A stretch of DNA of 18,352 bases from Opitutia bacterium UBA6410 (GCA_002437405.1 DJPO01000103.1:1-18352); one strand, 5' to 3'. Counted from the stretch's first letter, positions 9,159 to 16,406 are shown. Numbers and translations: made by a program. The notes: a model not told the origin generated them from the letters alone.

Positions 9159-10493
9159 ATGCCGAATTTTTCAAAAAAACCGTCGGGCTTCGCGGACGTT
9201 GATTCCGCGCTCGATTTCGTATACGCCCTGCGCAATGCGGGGTCGAAATTCTCGCTGGACAGAATCGCGAAATTCGCGCGGGCGTTCGGCAATCCGCAGG
9301 AAAAATACCCCGTCATACACGTTGCGGGCACGAACGGCAAGGGGTCGGTCTGCGCGATGTTGGAGCGGATTTTGCGCGAGTGCGGGCTGAAGACGGGCAT
9401 GTTTACCTCGCCGCATTTAATCAGAATCGGCGAGCGCGTTCAGATAAACCGCGCGGAGCTTTCGGAGGACGAATTTTTGCGGCGAATCGGGCGTCTGCGG
9501 GAGGTCGCGGACGAAATTTTCGACCCGTCCGACATTGCCGACTATCCGTCGTTTTTCGAGTATATGACGGTTCTCGGGTTCGCGGCGTTTGCCGACGCAA
9601 AAGTCGACGCAGCGGTAATCGAAGTGGGGCTGGGCGGGCGGCTCGACTCCACGAACATAGTTTCGCCCGACATCTGTGCGATAACGTCGATAGGGCTGGA
9701 CCACACCGCGCTTTTGGGCGATACCTACGCGAAAATCGCCGCCGAAAAGGCGGGGATAATCAAGCGCGGCGTTCCCGTAGTCTGCGGGTTTGTCCCCGAC
9801 GAGGCGCGGGAGGTCATCGCGGCGCGGGCGGCGGAACTCGACGCGCCGTTTTACGATGTCCGCGAATATTTTCCCGACGACGAATCGCTGCCCGAAACTT
9901 CGCTTTTCGGAATTTTCCAGCGGCGCAACGCGGCGGTCGCCGTGCTCTGTTCGCGGATTTTGCGCGGGCGCGCCGAGGCGGGAAAAGCGGCGGCGGTTTT
10001 CGGAAAAATCGGCGCGGACGCCGTGCGGCGGGCGTTGCTCGATGTCAGCTGGGCGGCGCGTTGGCAGAAAATTCCGCTCGCAAACGGCGCGACGCTGATT
10101 CTGGACGCCTCGCACAACGAGGAGGGGGCGCGGACGCTCGAGAGCAATCTGAAAACGCTCGGCGGGGAAAAGCCCGTCGTGGCGGTTGGCGTCTTGGGCG
10201 AGGAGCGCGCGCGCCCGCTGTTTTCGGTAATCTCGAAGTACGCGCGCGAGATTTTGTTGCTCGTTCCCGACCAGCCGCGCGCGCTCGACTTCCGCGCCCT
10301 GAAAAACTGCATCGGCGAATGCGGCGTGCCGATACGCGAATGCAAGGTCGGCGAGGTCTTCCAAAGGGGCTTTAAAAGTCCGTTTGTAAAAAGCGGCGAG
10401 ACGATAATTTCGACCGGCTCAATCTATCTTGCGGGCGAGGTTTTGTGCGCGCTCAAAAACGACAAATCCGACGGACTTTCCGACTTGATTTAA
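9159..10493 (+). CDS. folC: Bifunctional folylpolyglutamate synthase / dihydrofolate synthase
   Basis: A 444-aa Mur-ligase-family enzyme that adds glutamate to dihydropteroate and to tetrahydrofolates in the cytosol. The N-terminal part has the ATP-binding loop VAGTNGKGS (55-63), then FTSPHL (82-87) and ERVQIN, the FolC hallmarks. The central block includes VEVGLGGRLDSTN and ITSIGLDHTALLGDT. The C-terminal domain starts near LILDASHNEEG. Length is normal. The start at 9159 leaves the usual 50-odd residues before the P-loop. It lies 47 nt after the ABC-F gene and 9 nt before a small membrane-peptide gene, so the three are likely one transcript ending at the hairpin at 10680-10742. Confidence 0.93.
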   Translation: MPNFSKKPSGFADVDSALDFVYALRNAGSKFSLDRIAKFARAFGNPQEKYPVIHVAGTNGKGSVCAMLERILRECGLKTGMFTSPHLIRIGERVQINRAELSEDEFLRRIGRLREVADEIFDPSDIADYPSFFEYMTVLGFAAFADAKVDAAVIEVGLGGRLDSTNIVSPDICAITSIGLDHTALLGDTYAKIAAEKAGIIKRGVPVVCGFVPDEAREVIAARAAELDAPFYDVREYFPDDESLPETSLFGIFQRRNAAVAVLCSRILRGRAEAGKAAAVFGKIGADAVRRALLDVSWAARWQKIPLANGATLILDASHNEEGARTLESNLKTLGGEKPVVAVGVLGEERARPLFSVISKYAREILLLVPDQPRALDFRALKNCIGECGVPIRECKVGEVFQRGFKSPFVKSGETIISTGSIYLAGEVLCALKNDKSDGLSDLI

Positions 10494-10502
10494 TCGGAAA
10501 TT

Positions 10503-10664
10503 ATGTTTAAAAAGTTCCGCGCAATGAAAAAGAAAGATAAATTCGACAAATACGACGACGGCAGGATTACGACGGACGATTATGTGGACCTCAAATGCGG
10601 AATGGAGTTCTGCGAATTGCTCTTGGGGATTTTCGTGATTATCCTGATTGTTGTTCTTCCGTAA
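10503..10664 (+). CDS. Small membrane-anchored peptide, unrecognised
   Basis: A 53-aa frame beginning with ATG 9 nt after the folC stop and ending with TAA at 10662-10664. The first 30 residues are highly charged and Lys/Asp-rich (MFKKFRAMKKKDKFDKYDDG, then RITTDDYVDL). The last 18 or so (ELLLGIFVIILIVVLP) form one hydrophobic transmembrane helix that ends the protein, a tail-anchored layout. The tight spacing to folC, the sharp amphipathic/hydrophobic division and the following terminator support a real gene, though I recognise no family and cannot name a function. A second in-frame ATG exists at codon 8. Two Cys (32 and 37) lie just before the helix. Confidence 0.6.
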   Translation: MFKKFRAMKKKDKFDKYDDGRITTDDYVDLKCGMEFCELLLGIFVIILIVVLP

Positions 10665-10679
10665 TTATAATAGGGCGAG

Positions 10680-10742
10680 CGCGGCGGGGTTTTTTCGCGC
10701 GGATTTGAAACTTTTCCGCGTCCGCCGCGTTTAACTTTTTTG
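10680..10742 (+). terminator. Extended hairpin and T-run after the uup-folC unit
   Basis: The outer stem CGCGGCGG (10680-10687) pairs with CCGCCGCG (10722-10729). An inner stem CGCGG (10698-10702) pairs with CCGCG (10716-10720). The sequence then runs into TTTAACTTTTTT. It separates the folC/small-peptide unit from the envelope operon starting at 10789. The internal loop makes it imperfect. Confidence 0.5.
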
Positions 10743-10788
10743 CGTATCGTGCTTGTATTGCCGATGCGATAATAATATTGATGGTGGT

Positions 10789-11982
10789 ATGAAAAAACTT
10801 TTCGCAATTATTTTTTCGATTGCCGCGTCGTTATCTTGCGTTTTTGCCGCGGATAGCGGGAGGAAATCGGTTGCGGTTTTCGTCCGCAACGACTCCTCCG
10901 ATCCCGCGCTCGATTCGACGCTCAAGACCGTCGCGAACCTCGTTTCGGCGTCGATTAACAACGCGGGCTTCGCCGTGGTCGACGCCGACTTGGCGTTGAA
11001 AAATCTCGACGCGTACACGGGCGCGGGCAGGGCGGAGGCGGAGCAAATCGCCAAGTCGCCAGTGCGCGCGCAGACTCCCGACGAAACGCTTTTGAAAAAC
11101 GTCTCGGGGCTGCGGCTCGCACAGATGTTCGGCGCGGACTATGTGCTTGCGGTGTCGCTCTCGAACTTCGCAAAAAATTCGAACACCTCCACCCTCTACG
11201 GCGTCCGCACGCAAAACAACATCTACACTCTCTCGTGCAACTACAATTTGTACGAGGCGGGCGAGGGGCTTGGCGCGGCGGGCGGAGTCGCAAAAAGCCG
11301 CAAGGTGGTGCGCCGCACGCAGGACAGTTCTTCGACCGTCGATGTCATGGGCGAACTTGTCGAGGACTGCGCGGGGCAGATTGCCGAATCGCTTGTTGCG
11401 CGCGAAAGCGCTGGGGCGGTTGCCGCGAAGAAAGTCGGCGCGGGGGAAGTCGTTTTGCAGGTTCGCGCGGGGACGGCTGAGTTCCCGAGGCTTTCGGAAA
11501 ATCCCGACGGGACGTACGCGCTGTCGGTCGTCAAAATCCCCCTCGAGCTCGCGGTCTTCAGCGCGGAAATCGACGGGGTTTCGCAGAGCGTCGTGGACGG
11601 AAAGCTGCGGCTTGCGAAGGGAATACACTTTGTGAAAATCGCACACAAGGACTTGGAGCCGATTGAAAAGACAATCAACATCACGGGCGAAAGCGGCCAG
11701 CAAATCGTCTTTGACGCGCAGATGACGGAAGCCGCCAAGGCGCGCATGCGCTCCGATATGCAGTGGTTCCAGCAGTTCGCGCGCCAGCAGGGGCTCATCA
11801 AGCACGAGGGCGATATGCTCGACGCCGACGTCGGCGCGAAGGTAAAACTCACCGACGCTGAAGCCGCGAAAATCGGTGCAATCGGCGAGATGTTGAAAAA
11901 CTCGGGCTACAAAATGGACGTGAAAGTGGACTCCAAAAATCTTCCCGAAATCAACAAAGTCCAAAGCGTTTTCGGGCAATAA
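10789..11982 (+). CDS. Exported CsgG/LpoB-like protein with PEGA-like C-terminal part
   Basis: A 397-aa exported protein, first gene of the envelope operon. The start at 10789 gives a signal peptide with a probable signal peptidase I site after VFA; the Cys near residue 17 lacks a good lipobox. The next 130 residues show the alternating pattern of CsgG/TolB-N-like domains: KSVAVFVRNDSS, then NLVSASINNAGFAVVDAD, then LAQMFGADYVLAVSLS. Around residues 248-305 a beta-rich block with DGKLRLAKGIHFVKIAHKDLEP looks like a PEGA domain (short beta-sandwich often in surface proteins). The C-terminal 80 residues are helical. I know no characterised homologue. Its place before a CsgG gene and three lipoproteins suggests a shared periplasmic role. 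It is 12 nt from the next gene. Confidence 0.7.
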   Translation: MKKLFAIIFSIAASLSCVFAADSGRKSVAVFVRNDSSDPALDSTLKTVANLVSASINNAGFAVVDADLALKNLDAYTGAGRAEAEQIAKSPVRAQTPDETLLKNVSGLRLAQMFGADYVLAVSLSNFAKNSNTSTLYGVRTQNNIYTLSCNYNLYEAGEGLGAAGGVAKSRKVVRRTQDSSSTVDVMGELVEDCAGQIAESLVARESAGAVAAKKVGAGEVVLQVRAGTAEFPRLSENPDGTYALSVVKIPLELAVFSAEIDGVSQSVVDGKLRLAKGIHFVKIAHKDLEPIEKTINITGESGQQIVFDAQMTEAAKARMRSDMQWFQQFARQQGLIKHEGDMLDADVGAKVKLTDAEAAKIGAIGEMLKNSGYKMDVKVDSKNLPEINKVQSVFGQ

Positions 11983-11994
11983 AAAAGGGCGAAT

Positions 11995-12939
11995 ATGAAA
12001 AAACTGATTGCGGTATTTTTGACAGTGTGCGCGTGCGCTGCGACCTTTGCGGCGGAAAACAAAGCTCCGCGCAAATCGACAATCGCCGTTGCGAAAGTCT
12101 CGGCGACCCCGTCGCTTGCAAAGGCGGTGGAGACCAACGGCGGAACGCTCGCGATGTCGCGGATTCTCGAGGCGATGGACGCGAACCTTTCGGCGGCGGT
12201 TCAGGCGACCCGCAAATTCGAGGTGCTCACGCGCTCGGACATCGACGCGATTGTAAAGGAACAGAGTTTCACGGAGTCGGGCAACGTGGATTCGCAGGGC
12301 GGACAGGCGGCGAAAATCGGAAAGATAAAGGGGGCGCAGTACCTGCTTATCGTCGCCGTGGACGACTTTCAGGACTACAAGCGCAAGCGCGTTTTTGCGG
12401 GGCTTGGCGAATCGACCGAAGTGCGAATAATAAGGTTCGGGGCGGTTGCGAAAATCGTGGACTCCACGACTGGCGCGATTCTCGAGACTGCTGATTTCGT
12501 CGTGAGTGGCGAGGGCAGGAGCTCGGAAAAAATCTCCGCGGCGGTTTCGGGCGGCGGGGCTAACGACGCCGTGATTTCGTCGCTTTCCAGAAAAATGTGC
12601 GCCCTTGTCGCAAACAGGGTTGCGGACGCAGTCTTCCCCGCGAAAATCATCGCCAAGACTGGGAAAATCGCGACTTTCAACCGCGGCGACGGTACGGGCG
12701 TCTGCGCGGGCGACGAATACGACATCTTCGCGCTCGGCGAAAATATGGTAGACCCCGACACGGGCGAAAATCTCGGAGCGCAGGAAGTGCGCGTCGGGCA
12801 TATGCGCGTCTCGCAGGCTTTCCCGAAGTTCTCGAACGCGGTTATCGACGAGGACAACGGCGTCGAAAAGGGGCAGGTCGTGCGGCTCGTTAAAAAGGCG
12901 GAAAAGCAGGCAGCCGATTCTGACGACGACGAATTTTGA
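11995..12939 (+). CDS. CsgG-family envelope protein
   Basis: A 314-aa exported protein of the CsgG family (PF03783). After a signal sequence (cleavage after TFA, or lipidation at Cys14 of the VCAC motif, which I cannot decide) come STIAVAKV, a long helix, KFEVLTRSDIDAIVKEQ (74-90), ESGNVDSQGGQAAKIGKIKGA (94-114) and YLLIVAVDDFQD, the core of CsgG-like domains. A Gly-rich region follows, and then a beta-rich block (RVADAVFPAKI, then GDEYDIF and VRVGHMRV) that is not part of the curli channel and may be an SH3/FlgT-like domain. No curli genes are nearby, so a curli secretion pore is unlikely. A lipoprotein-complex role with the COG3014/YcfL/LpoB neighbours is more plausible. It ends in an acidic tail. 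An AGGG stretch precedes the start. Confidence 0.82.
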   Translation: MKKLIAVFLTVCACAATFAAENKAPRKSTIAVAKVSATPSLAKAVETNGGTLAMSRILEAMDANLSAAVQATRKFEVLTRSDIDAIVKEQSFTESGNVDSQGGQAAKIGKIKGAQYLLIVAVDDFQDYKRKRVFAGLGESTEVRIIRFGAVAKIVDSTTGAILETADFVVSGEGRSSEKISAAVSGGGANDAVISSLSRKMCALVANRVADAVFPAKIIAKTGKIATFNRGDGTGVCAGDEYDIFALGENMVDPDTGENLGAQEVRVGHMRVSQAFPKFSNAVIDEDNGVEKGQVVRLVKKAEKQAADSDDDEF

Positions 12940-12974
12940 TAAATCGCGCGTAGAATTTTTAACCGCGGGATAGT

Positions 12975-14438
12975 ATGCGAAAGTTCGCCCCGATTGCCGT
13001 TTTTGCGTTCGCCCTCCTTTGCGGAGGCTGCGCGACGCACACTTCGCGTACGCAGGAAATGCGCGGGTACTGGCGCGTCGGCGAGGCGCAGAAGGCGTAT
13101 GCTCAGGCGTCGGAGCTCGGCGGCGAAAGCGGCGATACGGACGAGCTCGTCTGGCTTTTGGAGGAGGGCGCGACGGCGCGCGCGGCGGGCGGATTCGCCG
13201 AAAGCAACAAGGCGTTCGGAAAGGCTTTCGACAAAATCTCGGACTACGAAAACCAGCCCGAAATAAGCGTATTGCGCGAGTCCGAGGCGTTTTTGACAAA
13301 CCAGAGCTACCTCCCGTACAAGGGCTACAATTACGACAAAATAATGCTCTGCACCTACACAGCGCTGAACTACATTCAGACAAAGGATTTCGACAGGGCG
13401 GCGGTCGAGTTGAAGCGTCTTGAAAATTTCCAGCGCGAGGCGAAGCTCAAAAACATCGACAAAATCGCGAAGTCCGAAAAGGCGTTGGCGCAGGCAAACC
13501 GCGAGCGCGGCGCGGACGGATACAATGTCTCCAAAACCGTTTCCAATCCGAGCGTACAGGCCGCGCTAAGGCGCGTCTACGGCGACGGCTATGCGGGCGG
13601 TTCGGCGGCGGCGGGGAATTTTGTGAATCCGTTCGGATACTGGCTCGGCGGAGTATTCTTCGCGAGCCGTCCCGCCGACTCCGCCGACAGGGAGCGCGCC
13701 GCAACGCTCATGCGCCTTTGCTACGAGTCGCTCGGCGGGAAGTCGCAAATTCTCGCCGAAGATTTGGCGGCGGCGGAAAAGCTCGCGGACTCCCCGAACG
13801 CAGGCTTCGGGAACATAACGTATGTGGTGCTCGAAACGGGCTGCGCGCCGATTCGCAGGCAGGTTCGGATAGATCTGCCGATTTTCATCGTCGCAAAGCA
13901 CGTCCCGTATGTCGCCGTGAATTTCCCGTATCTCGAGCCGCAAAAATCCTTCAAGCAGTCCGTCCCGATTTCGGCGGACGGGCGGGAGGTGCGCTTCGAG
14001 ACAATCGCGGATTTAGACTCGATTATCGGCGAAGAATTCAACGCCCAGCTGCCGTACGTCATCGCGAAAACTGTTTTGAGCGCGGCGGCAAAGGCGACCG
14101 CGCAGTACTTCGCCGCGCGCGCGGCGGGCGACGACTGGGGGCTTGTCGTGCAAATCGCGGGCGGAATTTATCAGGCGATGATGAACGACGCCGACTTGCG
14201 GACGTGGACGACCCTGCCAAAGCAAATACGTCTCGCGCGGCTGGAGACCCCCGCAAGCGGAAAGATAACCGTAGGCGGCAAAACCGTTGACCTTTCCCCG
14301 AAAGGTGTAAATATTGTGTACGTCAAAAGTATGTCGGCGGCGGGCATCGACAGTGTCCGCGTTTTCGACTTCCGCGACGCTCCCGAAAAGGCGGTCTCGG
14401 GCGGCGCGGAAAAACAAAAGACCGCGGAATCGAAATAG
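12975..14438 (+). CDS. COG3014-like TPR lipoprotein
   Basis: A 487-aa lipoprotein with a signal peptide and lipidation Cys19 (CGGC box). The next 130 residues are helical and TPR-like: EAQKAYAQASELGG, LVWLLEEGATARAAGGFAESNKAFGKAF, then the stretch YKGYNYDKIMLCTYTALNYIQTKDFDRAAVELKR (from 115), which is the hallmark I associate with COG3014. The C-terminal half is beta-rich with helices (VLETGCAPIRRQVRIDLPIF, GLVVQIAGGIYQAMMNDADLRTWTTLPKQI). COG3014 proteins are uncharacterised and commonly sit beside lpoB and ycfL-type genes, as here. They are presumed to act in the periplasm on peptidoglycan-synthesis control, but this is inferred from gene context. The next ATG begins 1 nt after the stop. 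Confidence 0.82.
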   Translation: MRKFAPIAVFAFALLCGGCATHTSRTQEMRGYWRVGEAQKAYAQASELGGESGDTDELVWLLEEGATARAAGGFAESNKAFGKAFDKISDYENQPEISVLRESEAFLTNQSYLPYKGYNYDKIMLCTYTALNYIQTKDFDRAAVELKRLENFQREAKLKNIDKIAKSEKALAQANRERGADGYNVSKTVSNPSVQAALRRVYGDGYAGGSAAAGNFVNPFGYWLGGVFFASRPADSADRERAATLMRLCYESLGGKSQILAEDLAAAEKLADSPNAGFGNITYVVLETGCAPIRRQVRIDLPIFIVAKHVPYVAVNFPYLEPQKSFKQSVPISADGREVRFETIADLDSIIGEEFNAQLPYVIAKTVLSAAAKATAQYFAARAAGDDWGLVVQIAGGIYQAMMNDADLRTWTTLPKQIRLARLETPASGKITVGGKTVDLSPKGVNIVYVKSMSAAGIDSVRVFDFRDAPEKAVSGGAEKQKTAESK

Positions 14439-14439
14439 C

Positions 14440-14856
14440 ATGAAAAACATATCGGTAATACTCGCATCGCTTTGCGCGCTGTTTTTTGTCGGGTGCTCGA
14501 CGGTCAACACGGTCGAACGCGCCGACCCCCAGTCGCGCCCGACGAGGGTCAACGACAAGCGCGTGATAACCGACGGCTCGCTCGACGACTACGCGTATGT
14601 CGCGGCAATTAACGAAAGCCGCGTCGGCGGACTTCTCAAAATTCAGGCGCGCATCGTAAATTCGAGCACCAGTGCCGAAAACGTCAACTACAGGTTCGAC
14701 TGGCTCGACGGCGACGGAATGGCGGTATCGTCCGCGACTTCCCCGTGGGGCACGCTCGTAATTGAGGGCGGCGAATCCAAATACATTTCGGCGGTCGCGC
14801 CGTCGAAAAACGTCTGCGATTTCACTCTAAAACTTCTTCCGAACGTCAGGGACTAA
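14440..14856 (+). CDS. ycfL: YcfL-like (DUF1425) lipoprotein
   Basis: A 138-aa lipoprotein. The ATG at 14440, 1 nt after the upstream stop, gives a signal peptide with lipobox FVGC (Cys19). The mature domain is an immunoglobulin-like beta-sandwich typical of DUF1425/YcfL: LLKIQARIVNSSTSAENVNYRFDW, DGDGMAV, the conserved SPWGTLVIEGGES, and FTLKLL near the end. In E. coli ycfL is adjacent to lpoB (ycfM), the same pairing as here. The function is unknown. It was long assumed to be accessory to the LpoB system, but that is inference from linkage. lpoB begins 1 nt after its stop. Confidence 0.85.
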   Translation: MKNISVILASLCALFFVGCSTVNTVERADPQSRPTRVNDKRVITDGSLDDYAYVAAINESRVGGLLKIQARIVNSSTSAENVNYRFDWLDGDGMAVSSATSPWGTLVIEGGESKYISAVAPSKNVCDFTLKLLPNVRD

Positions 14857-14857
14857 T

Positions 14858-15427
14858 ATGAAAAACAAACTTGTCTATCTCGCACTTTTCGCCGCCGCGA
14901 CGGCTTTCGTCGGCGGCTGCGCAAGCAAAAACGCATCGTACGTGGAATCGGGCGGCGCGCGCACGATTATCTCGACGAATAAAATCAACATAGCCGACTG
15001 GAACAACGCGGCGGCCTCGCTTACAAACGAACTGCTCTCGTCGGGCAAGCTCGAAACCGTTCCCGAAAAACAGCCCGTAAAAATGCTTGTCAGCCGCGTG
15101 ATAAACCGCACTTCGGACAATATCGACACCGATATGCTCACCCGAAAAATCACGATGGTTCTTGGCAATTCGGGGAAAGTGCGCGTCGTAAGTCAGGACG
15201 CCGCCACCAGCGAGCTCGCCGAATACGAAGCGGAAATGAGCGGCAAAAAAGTCTCGAAACCCAAGCTTACATTGACGGGCAAGATACTCGAGGACAGGGA
15301 AAGCAACTCCGATTTGCGCGAAGTCACCTACACGTTCTTCTTGGAGGTGAACTACCGTGGCACGCCGATCTGGGCGGGCGAAAAGCAGATAACAAAGCAG
15401 TCCGAAAAAGGCCTGTTCGGAATGTAA
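14858..15427 (+). CDS. lpoB: Penicillin-binding protein activator LpoB
   Basis: A 189-aa outer-membrane lipoprotein matching LpoB (YcfM), which in enterobacteria reaches through peptidoglycan to stimulate the bifunctional synthase PBP1b. The lipobox is VGGC with Cys21. The domain is a reduced CsgG/TolB-N fold: INIADWNNAAASLTNELLSSG (from 44), VKMLVSRVINRTSDNIDTDMLTRKI (74-98), NSGKVRVVS (104-112), LTGKILED, and TYTFFLEVNY. It is shorter than E. coli LpoB (about 213 aa) and lacks a long Pro-rich linker, so its reach would be smaller. No PBP gene is in the window. It is the last gene of the operon and is followed by a strong hairpin. Confidence 0.87.
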   Translation: MKNKLVYLALFAAATAFVGGCASKNASYVESGGARTIISTNKINIADWNNAAASLTNELLSSGKLETVPEKQPVKMLVSRVINRTSDNIDTDMLTRKITMVLGNSGKVRVVSQDAATSELAEYEAEMSGKKVSKPKLTLTGKILEDRESNSDLREVTYTFFLEVNYRGTPIWAGEKQITKQSEKGLFGM

Positions 15428-15433
15428 AAAAAC

Positions 15434-15463
15434 GCCCGCTTCGGCGGGCAATTCCTTGTTTTC
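15434..15463 (+). terminator. Hairpin closing the envelope operon
   Basis: GCCCGC (15434-15439), loop TTCG, GCGGGC (15444-15449): a perfect GC stem with a stable UUCG-type tetraloop, 6 nt after the lpoB stop. The run on the right is only moderately T-rich (ATTCCTTGTTTTC). The A-run on the left (15426-15432) would serve as a U-tract for the opposite strand. Confidence 0.65.
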
Positions 15464-15485
15464 ACTTAAAATTCCGAAATTTGGC

Positions 15486-15522
15486 TTGCGTGGTTTTAAA
15501 GTGCAACTATATTTAGTTGCAC
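15486..15522 (+). promoter_or_regulatory. hicAB promoter with perfect palindromic operator
   Basis: GTGCAACTA (15501-15509), spacer TATT, TAGTTGCAC (15514-15522) is a perfect 9-bp inverted repeat ending 1 nt before the hicA ATG. A -10-like TATATT (15508-15513) lies inside it, and a weak -35-like TTGCGT (15486-15491) sits 16 nt upstream. This is the expected binding site for the HicB ribbon-helix-helix domain (autorepression). If the -10 is right, transcription starts at or within a few bases of the ATG, giving a nearly leaderless hicA message. Confidence 0.75.
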
Positions 15523-15523
15523 A

Positions 15524-15778
15524 ATGAGTAAAAAAGAAAAACTTTTGAGGACGCTTTTAAGCGAACCCAAAGATTTCCGATGGGAAGACTTGGTTGTTAT
15601 CTTAAAAATGTTCGGATACGAGGAGCAACCGACGGGGAAAACGGGAGGTTCTCGACGCAAGTTTTTCAACGAGAGCCGCAACCCGTTGTATTTTCATAAA
15701 CCGCACCCGACTGGAATATTAAAATCGTACCAAATAAAACAGGTTTTGGAAACCCTGAAAAAGGAGGAATTGATATGA
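15524..15778 (+). CDS. hicA: HicA-family toxin (mRNA interferase)
   Basis: An 84-aa protein of the HicA/YcfA type, a small double-stranded-RNA-binding-fold ribonuclease that cleaves mRNA when free of HicB. Visible features are an N-terminal helix pair (KEKLLRTLLSEP, WEDLVVILKMFGY), GGSRRKF (41-47), then YFHKPHPTGILKSYQIKQVLETL (56-78), the HPxxxLKxYQ pattern of one HicA subgroup. The usual catalytic-site GSH is GSR here; His58 and His61 remain. The start has no Shine-Dalgarno sequence because the operator palindrome occupies that place. It overlaps hicB by 4 nt (ATGA), the standard toxin-first hicAB order. Confidence 0.88.
   Translation: MSKKEKLLRTLLSEPKDFRWEDLVVILKMFGYEEQPTGKTGGSRRKFFNESRNPLYFHKPHPTGILKSYQIKQVLETLKKEELI
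15761..15769 (+). promoter_or_regulatory. Strong Shine-Dalgarno sequence for hicB
   Basis: AAGGAGGAA lies 5 nt before the hicB ATG (15775), inside the hicA coding region. It is one of the few strong ribosome binding sites in the window. hicA has none, so the antitoxin is probably translated much more efficiently than the toxin. Confidence 0.75.
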
Positions 15779-16101
15779 ACGCAATGACTTACAAAGGATA
15801 CTTGGGAAGCGTGGAATATTCCCACGAGGATAATTGTCTTTTCGGCAAAGTATTGTTCATTCGTTCGCTTTTATCGTACGAGGGACAATCCGTTGCCGAA
15901 TTGGAGGCGGATTTCAGGCAAGTTGTAGACGAATATCTTGCAGACTGCAAAGAGCACGGCTGGACGCCCGAAAAACCTTTCAAAGGTTCGTTTAACGTTA
16001 GAGTTCCGAGCGAAGTTCACCGCAAGCTTGCAATGGCTGCCGAGGCTCGTGGAGAAAGTTTGAACAAATATGTTGCCGAAGTTTTGGCGGCAAGTGTTTA
16101 A
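15775..16101 (+). CDS. hicB: HicB-family antitoxin
   Basis: A 108-aa antitoxin. The N-terminal part (5-60) is the partially degraded RNase-H-like HicB fold: YKGYLGSVEYSHEDNCLFGKV, SYEGQSVAELEADFRQVVDEYLADC. It is followed by a short linker and a C-terminal ribbon-helix-helix DNA-binding domain (72-105: FNVRVPSEVHRKLAMAAEARGESLNKYVAEVL). It would bind HicA directly and repress the operon through the palindrome at 15501-15522. The start overlaps the hicA stop and has a strong ribosome binding site. No insertion or damage is seen, so the module looks functional. Confidence 0.92.
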   Translation: MNAMTYKGYLGSVEYSHEDNCLFGKVLFIRSLLSYEGQSVAELEADFRQVVDEYLADCKEHGWTPEKPFKGSFNVRVPSEVHRKLAMAAEARGESLNKYVAEVLAASV

Positions 16102-16275
16102 GGCTTTGAAAAAAAGCAAAAAATGAAAAACGGTTATTGTTTTTTAGAAAAGAAATTTCTCTAATAAAAGCCGAGAGGAGTTTGTGAGGATTTTTCATAT
16201 CGAAATTGTCCTTTTTCTGTCCTCTTAGCGTCCGCATACCGCCCCACTGCTTCGCCCGCAATCCCTTTATTTATC

Positions 16276-16313
16276 GACAAAAAAGCCCGCAAAGTGGTTG
16301 CTTTTGCGGGCTT
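16276..16313 (-). terminator. Terminator downstream of tRNA-Leu
   Basis: Read on the minus strand, the stem AGCCCGCAAA pairs with TTTGCGGGCT (16284-16293 with 16304-16313 on the plus strand, one extra T at the loop side) and is followed by a T-run (complement of the A-run at 16278-16283). It is a clear Rho-independent terminator 8 nt past the tRNA 3' end. The remaining 170 bp between hicB and this site (16102-16275) hold nothing I recognise. Confidence 0.85.
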
Positions 16314-16320
16314 CTAAAAA

Positions 16321-16406
16321 GTGCTCAAGAGGGGACTCGAACCCCTACGCCCTTGCGGGCACTGGCGCCTAAAGCCAGTGTGTCTACCAATTTCACCACC
16401 TGAGCA
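16321..16406 (-). tRNA. tRNA-Leu (anticodon TAG)
   Basis: On the minus strand the sequence starts TGCTCAG and ends TTGAGCA plus one discriminator base. The acceptor stem is 7 bp with one G-T pair. The anticodon stem CTGGC/GCCAG encloses loop TTTAGGC, giving anticodon TAG (reads CUN Leu). A long variable arm (CCCGCAAGGGC) as in class II tRNAs and a T-arm with GGTTCGAGTCC follow. CCA is not encoded. It lies downstream of the mscS-like gene on the same strand and has its own terminator. Confidence 0.93.

Noticed and set aside
11995..12939. Curli secretion channel (CsgG proper).
   Set aside because: The family fold fits, but no csgA, csgB, csgE or csgF partner is present and the neighbours are LpoB-type lipoproteins.
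10831..13383. An 850-codon open frame on the minus strand.
   Set aside because: It is a mirror of the operon genes caused by high GC third positions; its Arg-rich product has no signal peptide or family pattern, while the plus-strand genes are clear.
16206..16403. A 65-codon plus-strand open frame ending in a conserved-looking Thr/Pro-rich peptide (EGTRTPTPLRALAPKAS).
   Set aside because: It runs antisense through tRNA-Leu and its terminator. This peptide is the well-known false ORF produced by tRNA-Leu genes.
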